This document shows positions 46,666-55,565 of a stretch of 64,000 nt of DNA, in pieces. Each line of letters opens with the position of its first letter. Position 1 is the first letter of the stretch. The notes below the pieces were generated by a model. It was not told the origin of the DNA. It was given only the letters and a program-made list of their open reading frames with translations, and did no database searches. A program made the translations under genes and the position numbers. This stretch comes from Betaproteobacteria bacterium (GTDB taxonomy: Bacteria > Pseudomonadota > Gammaproteobacteria > Burkholderiales > Rhodocyclaceae), in contig JADJLT010000001.1 in NCBI GenBank assembly GCA_016709965.1, forward strand, positions 928,501 through 992,500. Reading direction: 5' to 3'.

Positions 46666-47342
46666 AAGGTCAGCCATGACTTGTCCGGACTCAAGGTATA
46701 GACGGTCAGCGTCATTTCAGCCCGTGGGTAATCAATCACGCGATAGTTCAAAGGGCCCCACAGTAATCGTTGCGGCAACTTTTCCAGTTGGTTCAGATAG
46801 GCCTGCAGCTGACCATAGTTGCCCTCCAGGCGGATTTCAACACCATGCCGATAGAGGTCAAAGCTGCGCTCAAGCGGCTTGCTGTCGCCCTCCTTGGCCG
46901 CCTCCTTTTCACGCAAGACACTTTGCGGCGGCATCGTCTTCAGGCTCACCAGGCGCAAGCCGGTTTGCCGAGCTAGCAGTCGCTCCAGCAAGCCGTTCAT
47001 ATCCTCTGGCCGCACCAGTGCACTACCAAACTGCCTAAGCTGCTCATCCAGCTTGTTACGTTCACCACTCAGCGCTTCCAGCTCGGACTTCTTGCCGGCA
47101 TCCGGATCAATTCTCAATTGCTGCTGGAGATTTTCGACCTGCCCCTGCAAGCCGGCCAGCGACGCACTCTCCGTTGAAATCGTGTTCCGTAGCCCCTTTG
47201 CCAAGGTCCATTGGGGATCGACAAACAGGGCATTCCCGATCAGTAATGGGCCAAGGACCAAGCCCAAAGCCACCAGCACGCGCTCGCGCTGCGTCAGTGC
47301 CGCATAGCGGTTGGCCAGTTGTGCCCATGACAGGGAGCTCAT
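46662..47342 (-). CDS. mshJ: MSHA biogenesis protein MshJ (PilO/GspM-like)
   Basis: Bitopic inner-membrane protein of 226 residues. A short cytoplasmic segment is followed by a transmembrane helix (about 22-41), a coiled coil (about 55-105) and a periplasmic ferredoxin-like domain, the PilO/GspM plan. It would form the alignment complex together with the PilN-like and MshI proteins. It overlaps both neighbours by four bases (ATGA), indicating translational coupling through the block. Confidence 0.82.
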   Translation of the reverse strand: MSSLSWAQLANRYAALTQRERVLVALGLVLGPLLIGNALFVDPQWTLAKGLRNTISTESASLAGLQGQVENLQQQLRIDPDAGKKSELEALSGERNKLDEQLRQFGSALVRPEDMNGLLERLLARQTGLRLVSLKTMPPQSVLREKEAAKEGDSKPLERSFDLYRHGVEIRLEGNYGQLQAYLNQLEKLPQRLLWGPLNYRVIDYPRAEMTLTVYTLSPDKSWLTL

Positions 47343-47998
47343 CGTGGCTTCTCCTGTGTGGAAAGTAATTCGGTACGCAGCGCAAATTCAGTGTAGCGTC
47401 CCGGCGCCCTGGGAGTAGCCACTGCGGCAGCCTCCGGACGCCGCTCGTCGCCTGGCTCTACGCCGGTCATGTCGAGTGCCGCAAAGCGGCGACCGGCAAA
47501 AGCCGGTTCGTCATTGAGCTTGTTGATATATGCGGGCAATATCGACGGATCAGTCAAGCGACCATGTATCTCGATGTTTTTCTCGGCAAAACGAAATCCA
47601 GTCAGCCAGACACCGTCAACCACCTGTCGGGAAAATCCCTGCAACAATCCGGAATAAGCATTGCCGTGCGCCACATCACCCTGGGCGATCAGACTCAGCA
47701 CTTCCTGGCGCTGCGTGACCGCCTGGCGGGCTGATGCTATCTGGTTGTCCAGTGCTGGATCTCCCTGACGCGCCCCGAGTGTCTGCCCCAACGACTGGAT
47801 CTGTTGCTGCGCAGCCAAAACCTGGCTCTTGATGTCAGCTTCACTGACCTTGAGACTGCTGGCCTGCATGGACCCAAATATCGCCATGATACCGAGCAGC
47901 AAAAGCCCTGCCGCTGCAGCACCGAGCACAATCGGCAAAGCCAGCCAATCGAATCGTGGCCGCAAGGCTGGCAAAATCAGGTTGATCTGCTGGCTCAT
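47339..47998 (-). CDS. PilN-like MSHA biogenesis protein
   Basis: Bitopic protein of 219 residues. The cytoplasmic N-terminus MSQQINLILPALRPR carries the PilN-type INLLP-like peptide that docks into PilM-type proteins. A transmembrane helix (about 20-42), a coiled coil and a periplasmic domain (GVWLTGFRFAEKNIEIHGR) follow. It lies between the PilM-like mshI and mshJ, overlapping both by four bases. Named mshI2 in some genomes; I leave the symbol open. Confidence 0.8.
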   Translation of the reverse strand: MSQQINLILPALRPRFDWLALPIVLGAAAAGLLLLGIMAIFGSMQASSLKVSEADIKSQVLAAQQQIQSLGQTLGARQGDPALDNQIASARQAVTQRQEVLSLIAQGDVAHGNAYSGLLQGFSRQVVDGVWLTGFRFAEKNIEIHGRLTDPSILPAYINKLNDEPAFAGRRFAALDMTGVEPGDERRPEAAAVATPRAPGRYTEFALRTELLSTQEKPR

Positions 47999-48921
47999 GC
48001 GTCCAACCTCAACGCTGCGCCGATCGCCAGCAGACTCTGCGCCTGCCGTTCAGCCGAGCGCAATTCGGGCAAGGCAGCAAAATCGAGCACCGTGGCCAGA
48101 TCGGCTGCCTGTACCGGCAAATAGAGGTTCTGGGCGAGCGCGGCAGCCGTTCCGGTGCAATCAAATTCAGATGCTATCAACAGGCGCGACACTGAAATGA
48201 AACCGTACTGACGATCAAAGTTATCCAGCGTACGCTGAAGCTCCAGCGCCAAGCGCTCCAGCATTTGCCCGCGCCGCTCGTCGTCCGCTTGCGCCAGTGC
48301 ACCTGAGGCAATTTCAATTCGGCGCGATAAATAAAGTTCGCCGCGATACGTGATGGTCAACAACCCATCACCCTGGGTCAAGGCAAGAAAGGCAAGACCA
48401 CGATTGGCTTCCTCAAAAAGCGCGGCGACATTGCGCACAGCCATTTCGGGAATATCAATCGCTTCCAGCGGCACTTTCTTTTCGTGAAAGAGCGCCATGC
48501 GCTCGCCGATCACCGTCGCCGGCGCGACCACAGCAAAGACATTGGCCTGTCGGGCGCCTTCAGTCGGAATATCGGCAATGGCTATTGCCGCACCATCCAC
48601 CGGAAAATCCACGACGTCCTTCAGGCGCCAGCGCAAAGCCTGCACGCGCTCATCAGGCGGCACGGCAGGCGCCTCAAGCTGAACCAGCCGGTATTCGCTC
48701 TCATCGAGCAGGGCCGCGCAGCGGTAGCGCTTCAGACCTCGGCTCTGACCGAGACGGGAGAGTGCATCGGCTTCATTTTTCTCGACGCGAAAGGAGTCGC
48801 AAAGGCGAATTTCAGGGCGCTTGCCTTCAGCATGGATGACATGAGCAAGATCGATGCGGTCGCCATGCCTGACGATAGCCATCCACCCTGCCTCAAACTT
48901 CACCCCAAAATTCGGCCACAT
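47995..48921 (-). CDS. mshI: MSHA biogenesis protein MshI (PilM-like)
   Basis: Cytoplasmic actin-fold protein of 308 residues expected to recruit the PilN-like protein to the pilus platform. Pattern features include DVVDFPVDGAAIAIADIP, FFAVVAP-type strands and LALELQRTLDNFDRQYG near the C-terminal lobe. There is no signal or membrane segment. It starts the second block of the locus, 70 bases after mshQ, and may have its own promoter. Confidence 0.78.
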   Translation of the reverse strand: MWPNFGVKFEAGWMAIVRHGDRIDLAHVIHAEGKRPEIRLCDSFRVEKNEADALSRLGQSRGLKRYRCAALLDESEYRLVQLEAPAVPPDERVQALRWRLKDVVDFPVDGAAIAIADIPTEGARQANVFAVVAPATVIGERMALFHEKKVPLEAIDIPEMAVRNVAALFEEANRGLAFLALTQGDGLLTITYRGELYLSRRIEIASGALAQADDERRGQMLERLALELQRTLDNFDRQYGFISVSRLLIASEFDCTGTAAALAQNLYLPVQAADLATVLDFAALPELRSAERQAQSLLAIGAALRLDA

Positions 48922-48991
48922 TGTCCCTACACCTTAAGCTTTTTCAGAAGGATAGCCAGCAACGCATTATTTTTCAATGGTTTTTTCAAAT

Positions 48992-51946
48992 TCAATAGTT
49001 TTCACGAAAATAGATTACTGGCGATCGTGGACCGCAGGAACCGAAGCAGGCACGAGCCGTCGGGGCCGACAAGGTCAGCCAGGTGTTTGCGCCGCGCAGG
49101 ATGCTTCCCGTCACATCAACCAGACCGGCATTGCCAGCGCCCGGTGCAGAAAGGCTCAGGCGCGGCAAGCCGGCCACGATAGGCGACGCCAGCGTGGCCG
49201 TGGTCTTGGTCTTGAGTGCGTTGGTCAGGCCGCCATTGGCATTGGTCGGGATGGTCAGGGCCGTACAGCTATCGGCGGTGTTGGTCGTCCAGCCATTCGC
49301 GCTCCAGTATTGGGTCTTTGCGGGCACAGAAAGTGGCAAAAATTCACTGCCGTAGGCGTTGCTCAACCAGAGGCGGCCACTGCGCAGGGTGGTCGTTCCC
49401 TCCACCGTTGCCGCAGGGGCTGTGCGCAAAGAGGTGACATTGTCAGCGTCGTTTGCCCGAACCCGAACGACCGTTGGCACGGTACCAGCCGAAGTAAAGG
49501 CATAAGCCGGTGTGGTTGATGCGGCAACCCCGCGCAGATAAGCCGAGGCTGGAATGACATTCGTAGTCACAACGAATGCCCCCGGGCCGGGATTGGCGAT
49601 GGTATCGCCGGAGTCTCGCGCGGTCAGGGTTGTTGCCTTGGCAAAGATACTACCCGAGCCATGGTAATTTTGCGTCGTCACTCCGCTTGCATTGCGCGCA
49701 CTCACGATGACACTGAACGGTTGGCCGGAATAGGTAAATGCACCGGTCGCACAAGCCTGGGTTACAGCCACATCAAAGTGATCCGGCACAAATCGACCGA
49801 AATAATTGCTCGCCGCCGTATTGCCGAACTTGCACCCCACCTTGCCGGCGCCATCGGCGCTATTGGAAAAATCATTGGGTGGCGTGTTGACGCAGACCGT
49901 ATCAGAACCATCCTGATAGGCACTGGTGTAATTTGAGTCGAATACCCCTTGGGCCTTGAAACGAAAATAGCCAACCTCACTATAGGTAAAGGCCGCGCCG
50001 CTGGCGCCGTTGCCTGTGGCAGCACTGGCCGCTGTCGAAAAGGCTCCCGCCAGGCTACCGATCTGAACCGGCATGCCGATCCACTCAATCAGTGTTGGCG
50101 CCACTCCCGGGGTGCCGTCATAACCCGGCGTAGCTGTATCCGCCGTAATCGAAAAATTGCCCCCCGCCTTGATCAACGGAGTGGCAGAAATACTGACACC
50201 GGTGGCGTCCGCATTGGCATCGGGAGACGAGATCGTGCTAAAAGCGGCCGGGCGTATGGCAAAGCGGTCATTCGAGCAAAGCGCCCCATTGCTCTGGTTA
50301 AATCGGACCCACACATTTTGGTAGGCTTTGGTGTTCTGCCCCGCTGGCACCGTATAACTGGTGGCCGTCGCCGGGCGCCCGGCGGTGAAAGTCACGGTTT
50401 GTGCCGTAACGCCGCTGACTGCAACAGGCGAGCTTGTCGGGCAGCGATCGGCCCCTACCGCCGTGGCACTGCTGCTCACCAGATCAACACTCACCGGATT
50501 ACCCACGCCACTATTGAAGGCTGTATCAACGGTCTTCGGTGATCCTTTTAGCGCCACCAGATCAAAACTCATCGCTTGGCCGGCCACCTTGGTGTAGAGA
50601 CGATTGCTGGTTGCCCCGCAGCGCGCAGGAGCGCCTGTCAGGTTACTGCAGGCATCGAGATCCGACGCGAAGCAACCCGCGTTTGGCAACGTAAAAGTAC
50701 AGTTTGCGCTGCTGCCATTCCAGCATTTGACGCCTTTCAGCGGTATGGCGCTCAGATTGGTGGCGTCGAGTGTGATCGTTCCGCCTGGAGCCAGAGGCTG
50801 TGCCGTCAGGGTTGCCTGCGGCGTTCCCGAAGCAATCGAAAAATCGGCGGATGGCGTCCACGTTGCCCCCCCACCGCCGCTGGTTATCAGTGTGCCGGAA
50901 AAGGAGGCATTCAACTCACTACCCGCCGGGCAAGGAATTTTGTTCGATGTACAACCCAGCACCTTGACGTCCATCGGACACAAATTGGCACCGGCCGTGT
51001 ATTGCAACTCAAGGTGGTCGTAGGCCGGGACAGCCGTCGATCCGATCACAAAATCATAGGCGAAGGTATAGGTCCCCGTAGCGGTGAACTGGTATTCGAT
51101 GGCGACACCAGTGTCCCGATAGGTATTGGTGACCGTGTTCGCCAAGCTATTCGCATTTGAGATGGAGCACGGATAGGCAGACGGGGGTTGCCAGAAATCG
51201 CTCCAGTCGTCCGTACAGTAATTTGAAAAGCCTGTACCAGTACGTTCACGGAAAGACTCAACGACCGAGACCCCGGCCGGCACACTCGTGGTGGACGGGC
51301 ACGTCGTACCCACTGGTGGCGGATAGGTGCCCACCATACGGTGACCATTGGAGTCGACGAAAGTAACGCCACACCCTTGGTCACTCCCTCCCAAATAAGT
51401 ATCCACAACGTGGTAGAAGCGTACCGGATTGGCTGAACTGACCGGATAGCCAGCAGGGATGGTCAAAGTAACCGTCATCGTCACAAAGTCGTAAGGACGA
51501 AGATAGCTGTACACCACTGACACCTGCGGCCCACCTGTAATGCCATAGGAACCGACTGTCGTTTGAGTATCACCATCGGACATATTGCCCGCAGGTGTCG
51601 GTGCAGAAATACTGCCTGTGCTGTAAGCAGTGGTCGATGTAAAGTACTGGCTGGAGGGTCCGTAGATCTTGTTATTTGCCCGCAAAAAAATTCCGTTATC
51701 GAGGTCGACATTGGGTGGAGTAACCCCGGGGTTATAAACCTGCCCGGCCGTAGTCCCGTTGGCATTCCGACGAATCACCTGCATCTTCGACGTATCGTCG
51801 ATGTAAATTTTCAGGCCATTCGTGGTTGACGAGCCACCGCTCGGATTAAGAATTACCGTTACAGCAAATGTCGGCGTGCTTGCAAACAGGGCGAAAAATC
51901 CCATCCACAACGTTACAGCCATCCAATACTCAGGAAAACGCCTCAT
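48992..51946 (-). CDS. mshQ: DUF6701 protein, MshQ-type pilus-associated adhesin candidate
   Basis: Largest product of the locus, 984 residues. Signal peptide with ALFASTPTFA. A long Ser/Thr/Gly/Ala-rich ectodomain has many Cys residues, a predicted beta-rich composition and low charge. The C-terminal half contains DUF6701 landmarks (FAIRPAAF, GRFVPDHFDV, GRLWLSNAYGSEFLPL, SCTALTI). ATG 51946 is nine bases after GTGGGGA; the frame is also open from a TTG at 51952. Such proteins are usually encoded at the end of msh pilin operons and are thought to be tip-associated; binding specificity is unknown. Confidence 0.82.
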   Translation of the reverse strand: MRRFPEYWMAVTLWMGFFALFASTPTFAVTVILNPSGGSSTTNGLKIYIDDTSKMQVIRRNANGTTAGQVYNPGVTPPNVDLDNGIFLRANNKIYGPSSQYFTSTTAYSTGSISAPTPAGNMSDGDTQTTVGSYGITGGPQVSVVYSYLRPYDFVTMTVTLTIPAGYPVSSANPVRFYHVVDTYLGGSDQGCGVTFVDSNGHRMVGTYPPPVGTTCPSTTSVPAGVSVVESFRERTGTGFSNYCTDDWSDFWQPPSAYPCSISNANSLANTVTNTYRDTGVAIEYQFTATGTYTFAYDFVIGSTAVPAYDHLELQYTAGANLCPMDVKVLGCTSNKIPCPAGSELNASFSGTLITSGGGGATWTPSADFSIASGTPQATLTAQPLAPGGTITLDATNLSAIPLKGVKCWNGSSANCTFTLPNAGCFASDLDACSNLTGAPARCGATSNRLYTKVAGQAMSFDLVALKGSPKTVDTAFNSGVGNPVSVDLVSSSATAVGADRCPTSSPVAVSGVTAQTVTFTAGRPATATSYTVPAGQNTKAYQNVWVRFNQSNGALCSNDRFAIRPAAFSTISSPDANADATGVSISATPLIKAGGNFSITADTATPGYDGTPGVAPTLIEWIGMPVQIGSLAGAFSTAASAATGNGASGAAFTYSEVGYFRFKAQGVFDSNYTSAYQDGSDTVCVNTPPNDFSNSADGAGKVGCKFGNTAASNYFGRFVPDHFDVAVTQACATGAFTYSGQPFSVIVSARNASGVTTQNYHGSGSIFAKATTLTARDSGDTIANPGPGAFVVTTNVIPASAYLRGVAASTTPAYAFTSAGTVPTVVRVRANDADNVTSLRTAPAATVEGTTTLRSGRLWLSNAYGSEFLPLSVPAKTQYWSANGWTTNTADSCTALTIPTNANGGLTNALKTKTTATLASPIVAGLPRLSLSAPGAGNAGLVDVTGSILRGANTWLTLSAPTARACFGSCGPRSPVIYFRENY

Positions 51947-51985
51947 ATTCAATCGTCCCCACTTAATCGCTCACAAACGACAGAC

Positions 51986-52474
51986 TCAACAATCATAGGG
52001 CGCACTTGTTATCGCGCTGTCTCGACACTTTTCAACGGTCACAGCCACCTCGCGCTCTATTCCTGGTGCTTTGACCTCTGTGGCAATGGCCTTCGACATA
52101 ATCCGGTAGATGCGAATCTGCCGGGTAGCTTCGGTGTAATCGGAACTGCTGCACGTCACCGTGACCGTATGACCGGGAAGCGCAGGCGTACCGCTCACGC
52201 AGTTCGGTAGCGAAGACACCGAAGCATTTGGATCGAGCTGGAACATGCCCCATTCCGCTCCGGCGCGTGCTGCCTGATAAGCCCGGGCGCCGCCGATGTC
52301 AGCGGCCAGATTAACGTGCGATGTCGAGACAACACTGGCAATCACGGCGGCCAGCACGGCCATCAACAGCAACAGGAAGACGCCGGTAATGATCGAAACA
52401 CCACGCTGCCGGAATCCAGGATGATTGCGCGAATGCTGCGGTCTACCGGAAAAAACGGGCGAATTTGAAATCAT
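51986..52474 (-). CDS. mshP: MSHA biogenesis protein MshP (PilX-like)
   Basis: Pilin-like minor component of 162 residues. After an N-terminal leader ending in FRQRGV comes the hydrophobic helix SIITGVFLLLLMAVLAAVIASVV (about 26-48), typical of MshP/PilX. The C-terminal region holds four Cys residues likely in disulfides. The ATG overlaps the mshO stop (ATGA). The leader of about 25 residues is unusually long. Confidence 0.82.
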   Translation of the reverse strand: MISNSPVFSGRPQHSRNHPGFRQRGVSIITGVFLLLLMAVLAAVIASVVSTSHVNLAADIGGARAYQAARAGAEWGMFQLDPNASVSSLPNCVSGTPALPGHTVTVTCSSSDYTEATRQIRIYRIMSKAIATEVKAPGIEREVAVTVEKCRDSAITSAPYDC

Positions 52475-53292
52475 GGTGTATTCAGTATGGCGACCTGATG
52501 AAGCAACTCGACCGTCTCGCCATTCTTGCTGAGTGACAGGCGCAAGACGGCCAGCCCGTTACGCTGCAAAACTGCGGGCGTGTAGGAAAACGAGCAGTTG
52601 CTGACATTCTCGGCCAGTACGGAAACGCTGCCGCCAAGTGCCGCGAAGTTTTGCGGCTGGATCGGCTTGAATCCATATCCGGTGCGTCGAAGCAATTGCG
52701 TCCCCGAGCATTCGTAGGTCACCGGCGCACCCACTATCTGGAAGCGATTGTTCGGCGAGGCGAGCGGAAACTGCGTACCCGTCGACGTGAAACTCAACGT
52801 ACTCAAACCAACGCCTGCGGTTGCCGCACGGCTGCTAGTCCCGTCATAAACATCAGAGCCGGACTGCCCAAGGTTGAATATAACCAGTTGATCACCGGCC
52901 AGTACCGTCACGGCAGGGCCGAGCACATCAAAGCTGTTGTCCCCGCTGCTACTGAAATCCAGCACGTTGCCGGTACCGGTGGCGCTGAGTTCCGCGCGGT
53001 AACGGCCGGCATCGTGAATGGGCACGAATTCGAGCAAACCTGCGGATGCATTTCGGACACTGTTGGGCAAAGCCGACTGCAGATCGCGGGCGATCCGGCG
53101 CAAGGCCGTGTCGGCAGCATCAGACAACTCGGCACGGTTGCCGACATCAATGTAGGCGTTGATCTGATTGCGCCCGAAGATAGCCACCATCGATACAACA
53201 ATCCCGGTGATCACAATCGAAATGATCATCTCGACCAGCGTGAATCCACGGTCAACCGGAAAAATCGCGGAAAAATCAATATCGCGGCGCAT
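52471..53292 (-). CDS. mshO: MSHA minor pseudopilin MshO (PilW-like)
   Basis: Type IV prepilin-like protein of 273 residues. A 16-residue leader ends RG with cleavage before Phe17 (FTLVEMIISIVITGIVV). A helical spine is followed by a beta-rich globular head. Leader residues 4-16 (through FPVDRG) are encoded by a repeat copy whose right end falls exactly on the Gly codon before the cleavage site. The ATG overlaps mshD by 17 bases. A likely priming-complex component. Confidence 0.87.
   Translation of the reverse strand: MRRDIDFSAIFPVDRGFTLVEMIISIVITGIVVSMVAIFGRNQINAYIDVGNRAELSDAADTALRRIARDLQSALPNSVRNASAGLLEFVPIHDAGRYRAELSATGTGNVLDFSSSGDNSFDVLGPAVTVLAGDQLVIFNLGQSGSDVYDGTSSRAATAGVGLSTLSFTSTGTQFPLASPNNRFQIVGAPVTYECSGTQLLRRTGYGFKPIQPQNFAALGGSVSVLAENVSNCSFSYTPAVLQRNGLAVLRLSLSKNGETVELLHQVAILNTP
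53246..53281 (-). repeat. Dispersed 36-bp element, copy 7 (mshD stop / mshO leader)
   Basis: Minus strand: left part ATATTG, then ATTTTTCCGCGATT, then the core TTTCCGGTTGACCGTGG (53246-53262). It includes the mshD stop codon (53276-53278) in the same position as copy 1 includes its gene's stop, and it encodes MshO residues 4-16. Confidence 0.8.
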
Positions 53293-53860
53293 AGCGGAAA
53301 CGGTATCCCGTCAAAGCAAATGAATCACGGCCGGCACAAAATGCCGTAGGCGTAACGGACCGGCAAACAGTCACGGTAATAGCCAGAACGGCATCGCTGG
53401 TCAAACCAAAACTTGCGCCCGTCTCGACAATTGCAACTTCGGCTCGATAACCGGCAATGGCACCACCGCCGGCAGGATCGGAAACATTTTCGGAAACGAA
53501 GCCGCCATAATCCCGAACATTGTCATAAAACTCGCCCGTCCCCCCGCTACCGTTTCTAGTCTCGGTATTCGGCGTTGGGGCGCTGCTGTTTTGCGGATTG
53601 CTGGCACAGCCGGCGTAGGACAGCGCCGTCGAGGCATTGGCGTCGTCAAGGTCACACCAGGTAAAAGGCTGGTGCTCAATTTCATTGAGCAAAGACTCGG
53701 CAATCGCCACGAACTGCTTGGTGACCATCGGATCAGCACTGGCCCTGATTGCCGGGTTCATCACCGAAACCAGACCGATCACACCAACGCTGACGATAAC
53801 GATGAACATGATCTGTTCAATCAGCGTAATGCCACGCTGGTAGAGCGAACTAATGAACAT
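53276..53860 (-). CDS. mshD: MSHA minor pseudopilin MshD (PilV-like)
   Basis: Prepilin-like protein of 194 residues from MFISSLYQRGITLIEQIMFIVIVSVGVIGLV. The leader ends RG with Ile after the cleavage site, and Glu5 of the mature chain is kept. The globular part has Cys pairs and a Gly/Ser/Asn-rich loop (about 100-120). The frame is open well upstream, but ATG 53860 gives a canonical leader and overlaps mshC by 11 bases. Confidence 0.85.
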   Translation of the reverse strand: MFISSLYQRGITLIEQIMFIVIVSVGVIGLVSVMNPAIRASADPMVTKQFVAIAESLLNEIEHQPFTWCDLDDANASTALSYAGCASNPQNSSAPTPNTETRNGSGGTGEFYDNVRDYGGFVSENVSDPAGGGAIAGYRAEVAIVETGASFGLTSDAVLAITVTVCRSVTPTAFCAGRDSFALTGYRFRYAPRY

Positions 53861-54386
53861 AGCCTGTTTCCGCTTCGACCGTGATTGCCAACGAAGCAGG
53901 AAGGCCTGAAACGTTGATCGTCGAACCACTCCCCGGACGTCCGGCTGCATCGAAAATAATGCCCGTCGGCAAGGTGGCGAAGGTCGCATTACCTGTTGCC
54001 GCAACTACCAAGGCGTCGGTATCTGGCCCTGCCAGCACATTGCCGGTGGTGCAATCCGCGGCGCCATTGACGTCCGAGATTCGAAAAGAGACCCGCGCAG
54101 GAGGCATCGAAAAATAGGCGCAAACCGTACGCCGACTGGCGACGGCAGACTTTTGTGCGTAGCGTAATCCAGCCACAACGCTGTCACGAAAACCACGGTC
54201 ATCGAAGCCGGAGTTTCCGCTCCACCGAGGAAGGATATTTACGGCCAAAATTCCGATAATCACAATCGTCACCACCAGCTCGATCATTGTGAAACCGCGC
54301 GAATTCCCCCGTAATGGCAAGAACCCGCCTCGTGGCGGGTTCTTGATCTGGCTTAGGGTAGCGCAGGAATATTTCGCCTTACTCAC
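53850..54386 (-). CDS. mshC: MSHA minor pseudopilin MshC (GspH-like)
   Basis: Prepilin-like protein with GspH/FimT-type features: RGFTMIELVVTIVIIGILAVNILPRW, then a globular domain with a Cys pair. The longest frame starts at GTG 54386 without a ribosome site and gives a 30-residue leader. A TTG at 54320 would give a normal 9-residue leader (LPLRGNSRG) but lies in the 3' arm of a 12-bp hairpin that the longer frame would encode. The start is therefore unresolved; the mature domain is clear. Confidence 0.8.
   Translation of the reverse strand: MSKAKYSCATLSQIKNPPRGGFLPLRGNSRGFTMIELVVTIVIIGILAVNILPRWSGNSGFDDRGFRDSVVAGLRYAQKSAVASRRTVCAYFSMPPARVSFRISDVNGAADCTTGNVLAGPDTDALVVAATGNATFATLPTGIIFDAAGRPGSGSTINVSGLPASLAITVEAETGYVH
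54318..54345 (-). promoter_or_regulatory. 12-bp perfect hairpin at the start of mshC
   Basis: CAAGAACCCGCC / GGCGGGTTCTTG with a 4-base loop, perfect over 12 pairs, located about 110 bases after the major pilin gene. There is no long U tract, so termination would be partial. It may stabilise the mshA mRNA end or sequester the mshC translation start. Confidence 0.6.
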
Positions 54387-54453
54387 GTATTCGAAATCAC
54401 CAAGCTAACTACAACCAATTCCCCCCAACCAAACAGGAGGAGATATTTCATTC

Positions 54454-54912
54454 TTAACCGCCGCAATTGGCAGCAATAACTGCCGCTGTGCTTACGACAC
54501 CTGTGGCACCGGTATAAGTCACTGCGCAAGCTGCGGGGCTACCCGTTTGCGTGACGGTACATACGCCAGCATTACATGCAAATGCGAAACCGTCTATGGA
54601 CTGCATGGCTACCTGAATGCCGGTAGCGGTTGCCGCTGGGATGCCTGTTCCAGCTGCAACATCAACTGCCTGAACTGCTCCAGTCAGACCCATATTCACG
54701 GTTGTAGCGGTCGTACTACCGGTGGCGACATACCTTGACTGCGCCAACACAACAGCAGAACGCAAACCACCAGCCATACCGTTCATGGCGGCCATACGCG
54801 CATCAGTCGCCACGTTGATGAAACGCGGCAAAGCCGTCGCCGCCAAAATACCGAGAATCACGATAACGACGATCAGTTCGATCAGCGTAAAACCTTTTTG
54901 CATAGCCTTCAT
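54454..54912 (-). CDS. mshA: MSHA major pilin MshA
   Basis: Main structural pilin of the MSHA pilus, 152 residues. The short leader MKAMQKG is cleaved before FTLIELIVVIVILGILAATA, with the essential Glu5 in the mature form. The head is Ala/Thr/Val-rich, with Cys pairs toward the C-terminus (FACNAGVC, PAACAV, terminal NCGG). ATG 54912 is six bases after AAGGAG, the best ribosome site of the locus, fitting high expression. It starts 23 bases after mshB. Confidence 0.9.
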   Translation of the reverse strand: MKAMQKGFTLIELIVVIVILGILAATALPRFINVATDARMAAMNGMAGGLRSAVVLAQSRYVATGSTTATTVNMGLTGAVQAVDVAAGTGIPAATATGIQVAMQSIDGFAFACNAGVCTVTQTGSPAACAVTYTGATGVVSTAAVIAANCGG

Positions 54913-54935
54913 AGCCAACTCCTTAAATTAAAAAA

Positions 54936-55541
54936 TCAACATCCATCTGTGGATAACCCGCTGATCGTTGCTGCCTGATTGGCCGCCGGCGGGGGGGTAT
55001 AGGTAAAGAAACAGGTTGCAGGCGTTGTCGCACCAATCACACCAAACTTGGCCACGCCGGCGTTCACCGTGTAGGTATAACCTTCAGCCTGCAAATCAGC
55101 AGCCGTCGGGTTGAAGACACCGGTCAGACCGGCCATTGAAAGAATCCCGGCCGTTCCTACGCCCGTCACCGCGGGATAGGCATAAACCATATTGACCAGC
55201 CCGCTCTCAGTACAGACCGTACCGGCCGGCCCGGTAATGTTGTCAGCAGTGCCGCCACCGGCACAAACTGCCGTATCGGCGATACCGGCACGGGAAAAAG
55301 CCGTGGCATGAACCAGTGCGGATGCCGCGGAAACGCTGCCCCGTGCCGCCTGCAACTTGGCAATGCGCGCGTCGCGCTGCAAATTGACAAAACGCGGCAA
55401 GGCGACAGCAGCCAGAATCCCGAGAATGATGATGACCACGATCAGCTCAATCAATGTAAAGCCGAGCTGCCCTCGTCTGTCGAAAATGGATTTTTTGTTC
55501 ATATCTTCAATATCGGCTGAGAATTTTAATACTTTAGACAT
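54936..55541 (-). CDS. mshB: MSHA pilin-like protein MshB
   Basis: Second major-pilin-like protein, 201 residues. After the leader, GFTLIELIVVIIILGILAAVALPRFVNLQRDAR closely matches MshA and MshB spines. The head is Ala/Gly/Thr-rich with several Cys. The strong site GGAGG points to ATG 55541 and a 27-residue leader; ATG 55502 would give a 14-residue leader but lacks a good site. A long leader is unusual for type IVa pilins. Placed between mshF and mshA. Confidence 0.85.
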   Translation of the reverse strand: MSKVLKFSADIEDMNKKSIFDRRGQLGFTLIELIVVIIILGILAAVALPRFVNLQRDARIAKLQAARGSVSAASALVHATAFSRAGIADTAVCAGGGTADNITGPAGTVCTESGLVNMVYAYPAVTGVGTAGILSMAGLTGVFNPTAADLQAEGYTYTVNAGVAKFGVIGATTPATCFFTYTPPPAANQAATISGLSTDGC

Positions 55542-55565
55542 ATTAAGCCTCCATCTCAAGTTTTA

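Noticed and set aside
49024..49040. GGACCGCAGG near the end of mshQ resembling the GCAGG variant
   Set aside because: The upstream core and left half do not match, and it is explained by the coding sequence.
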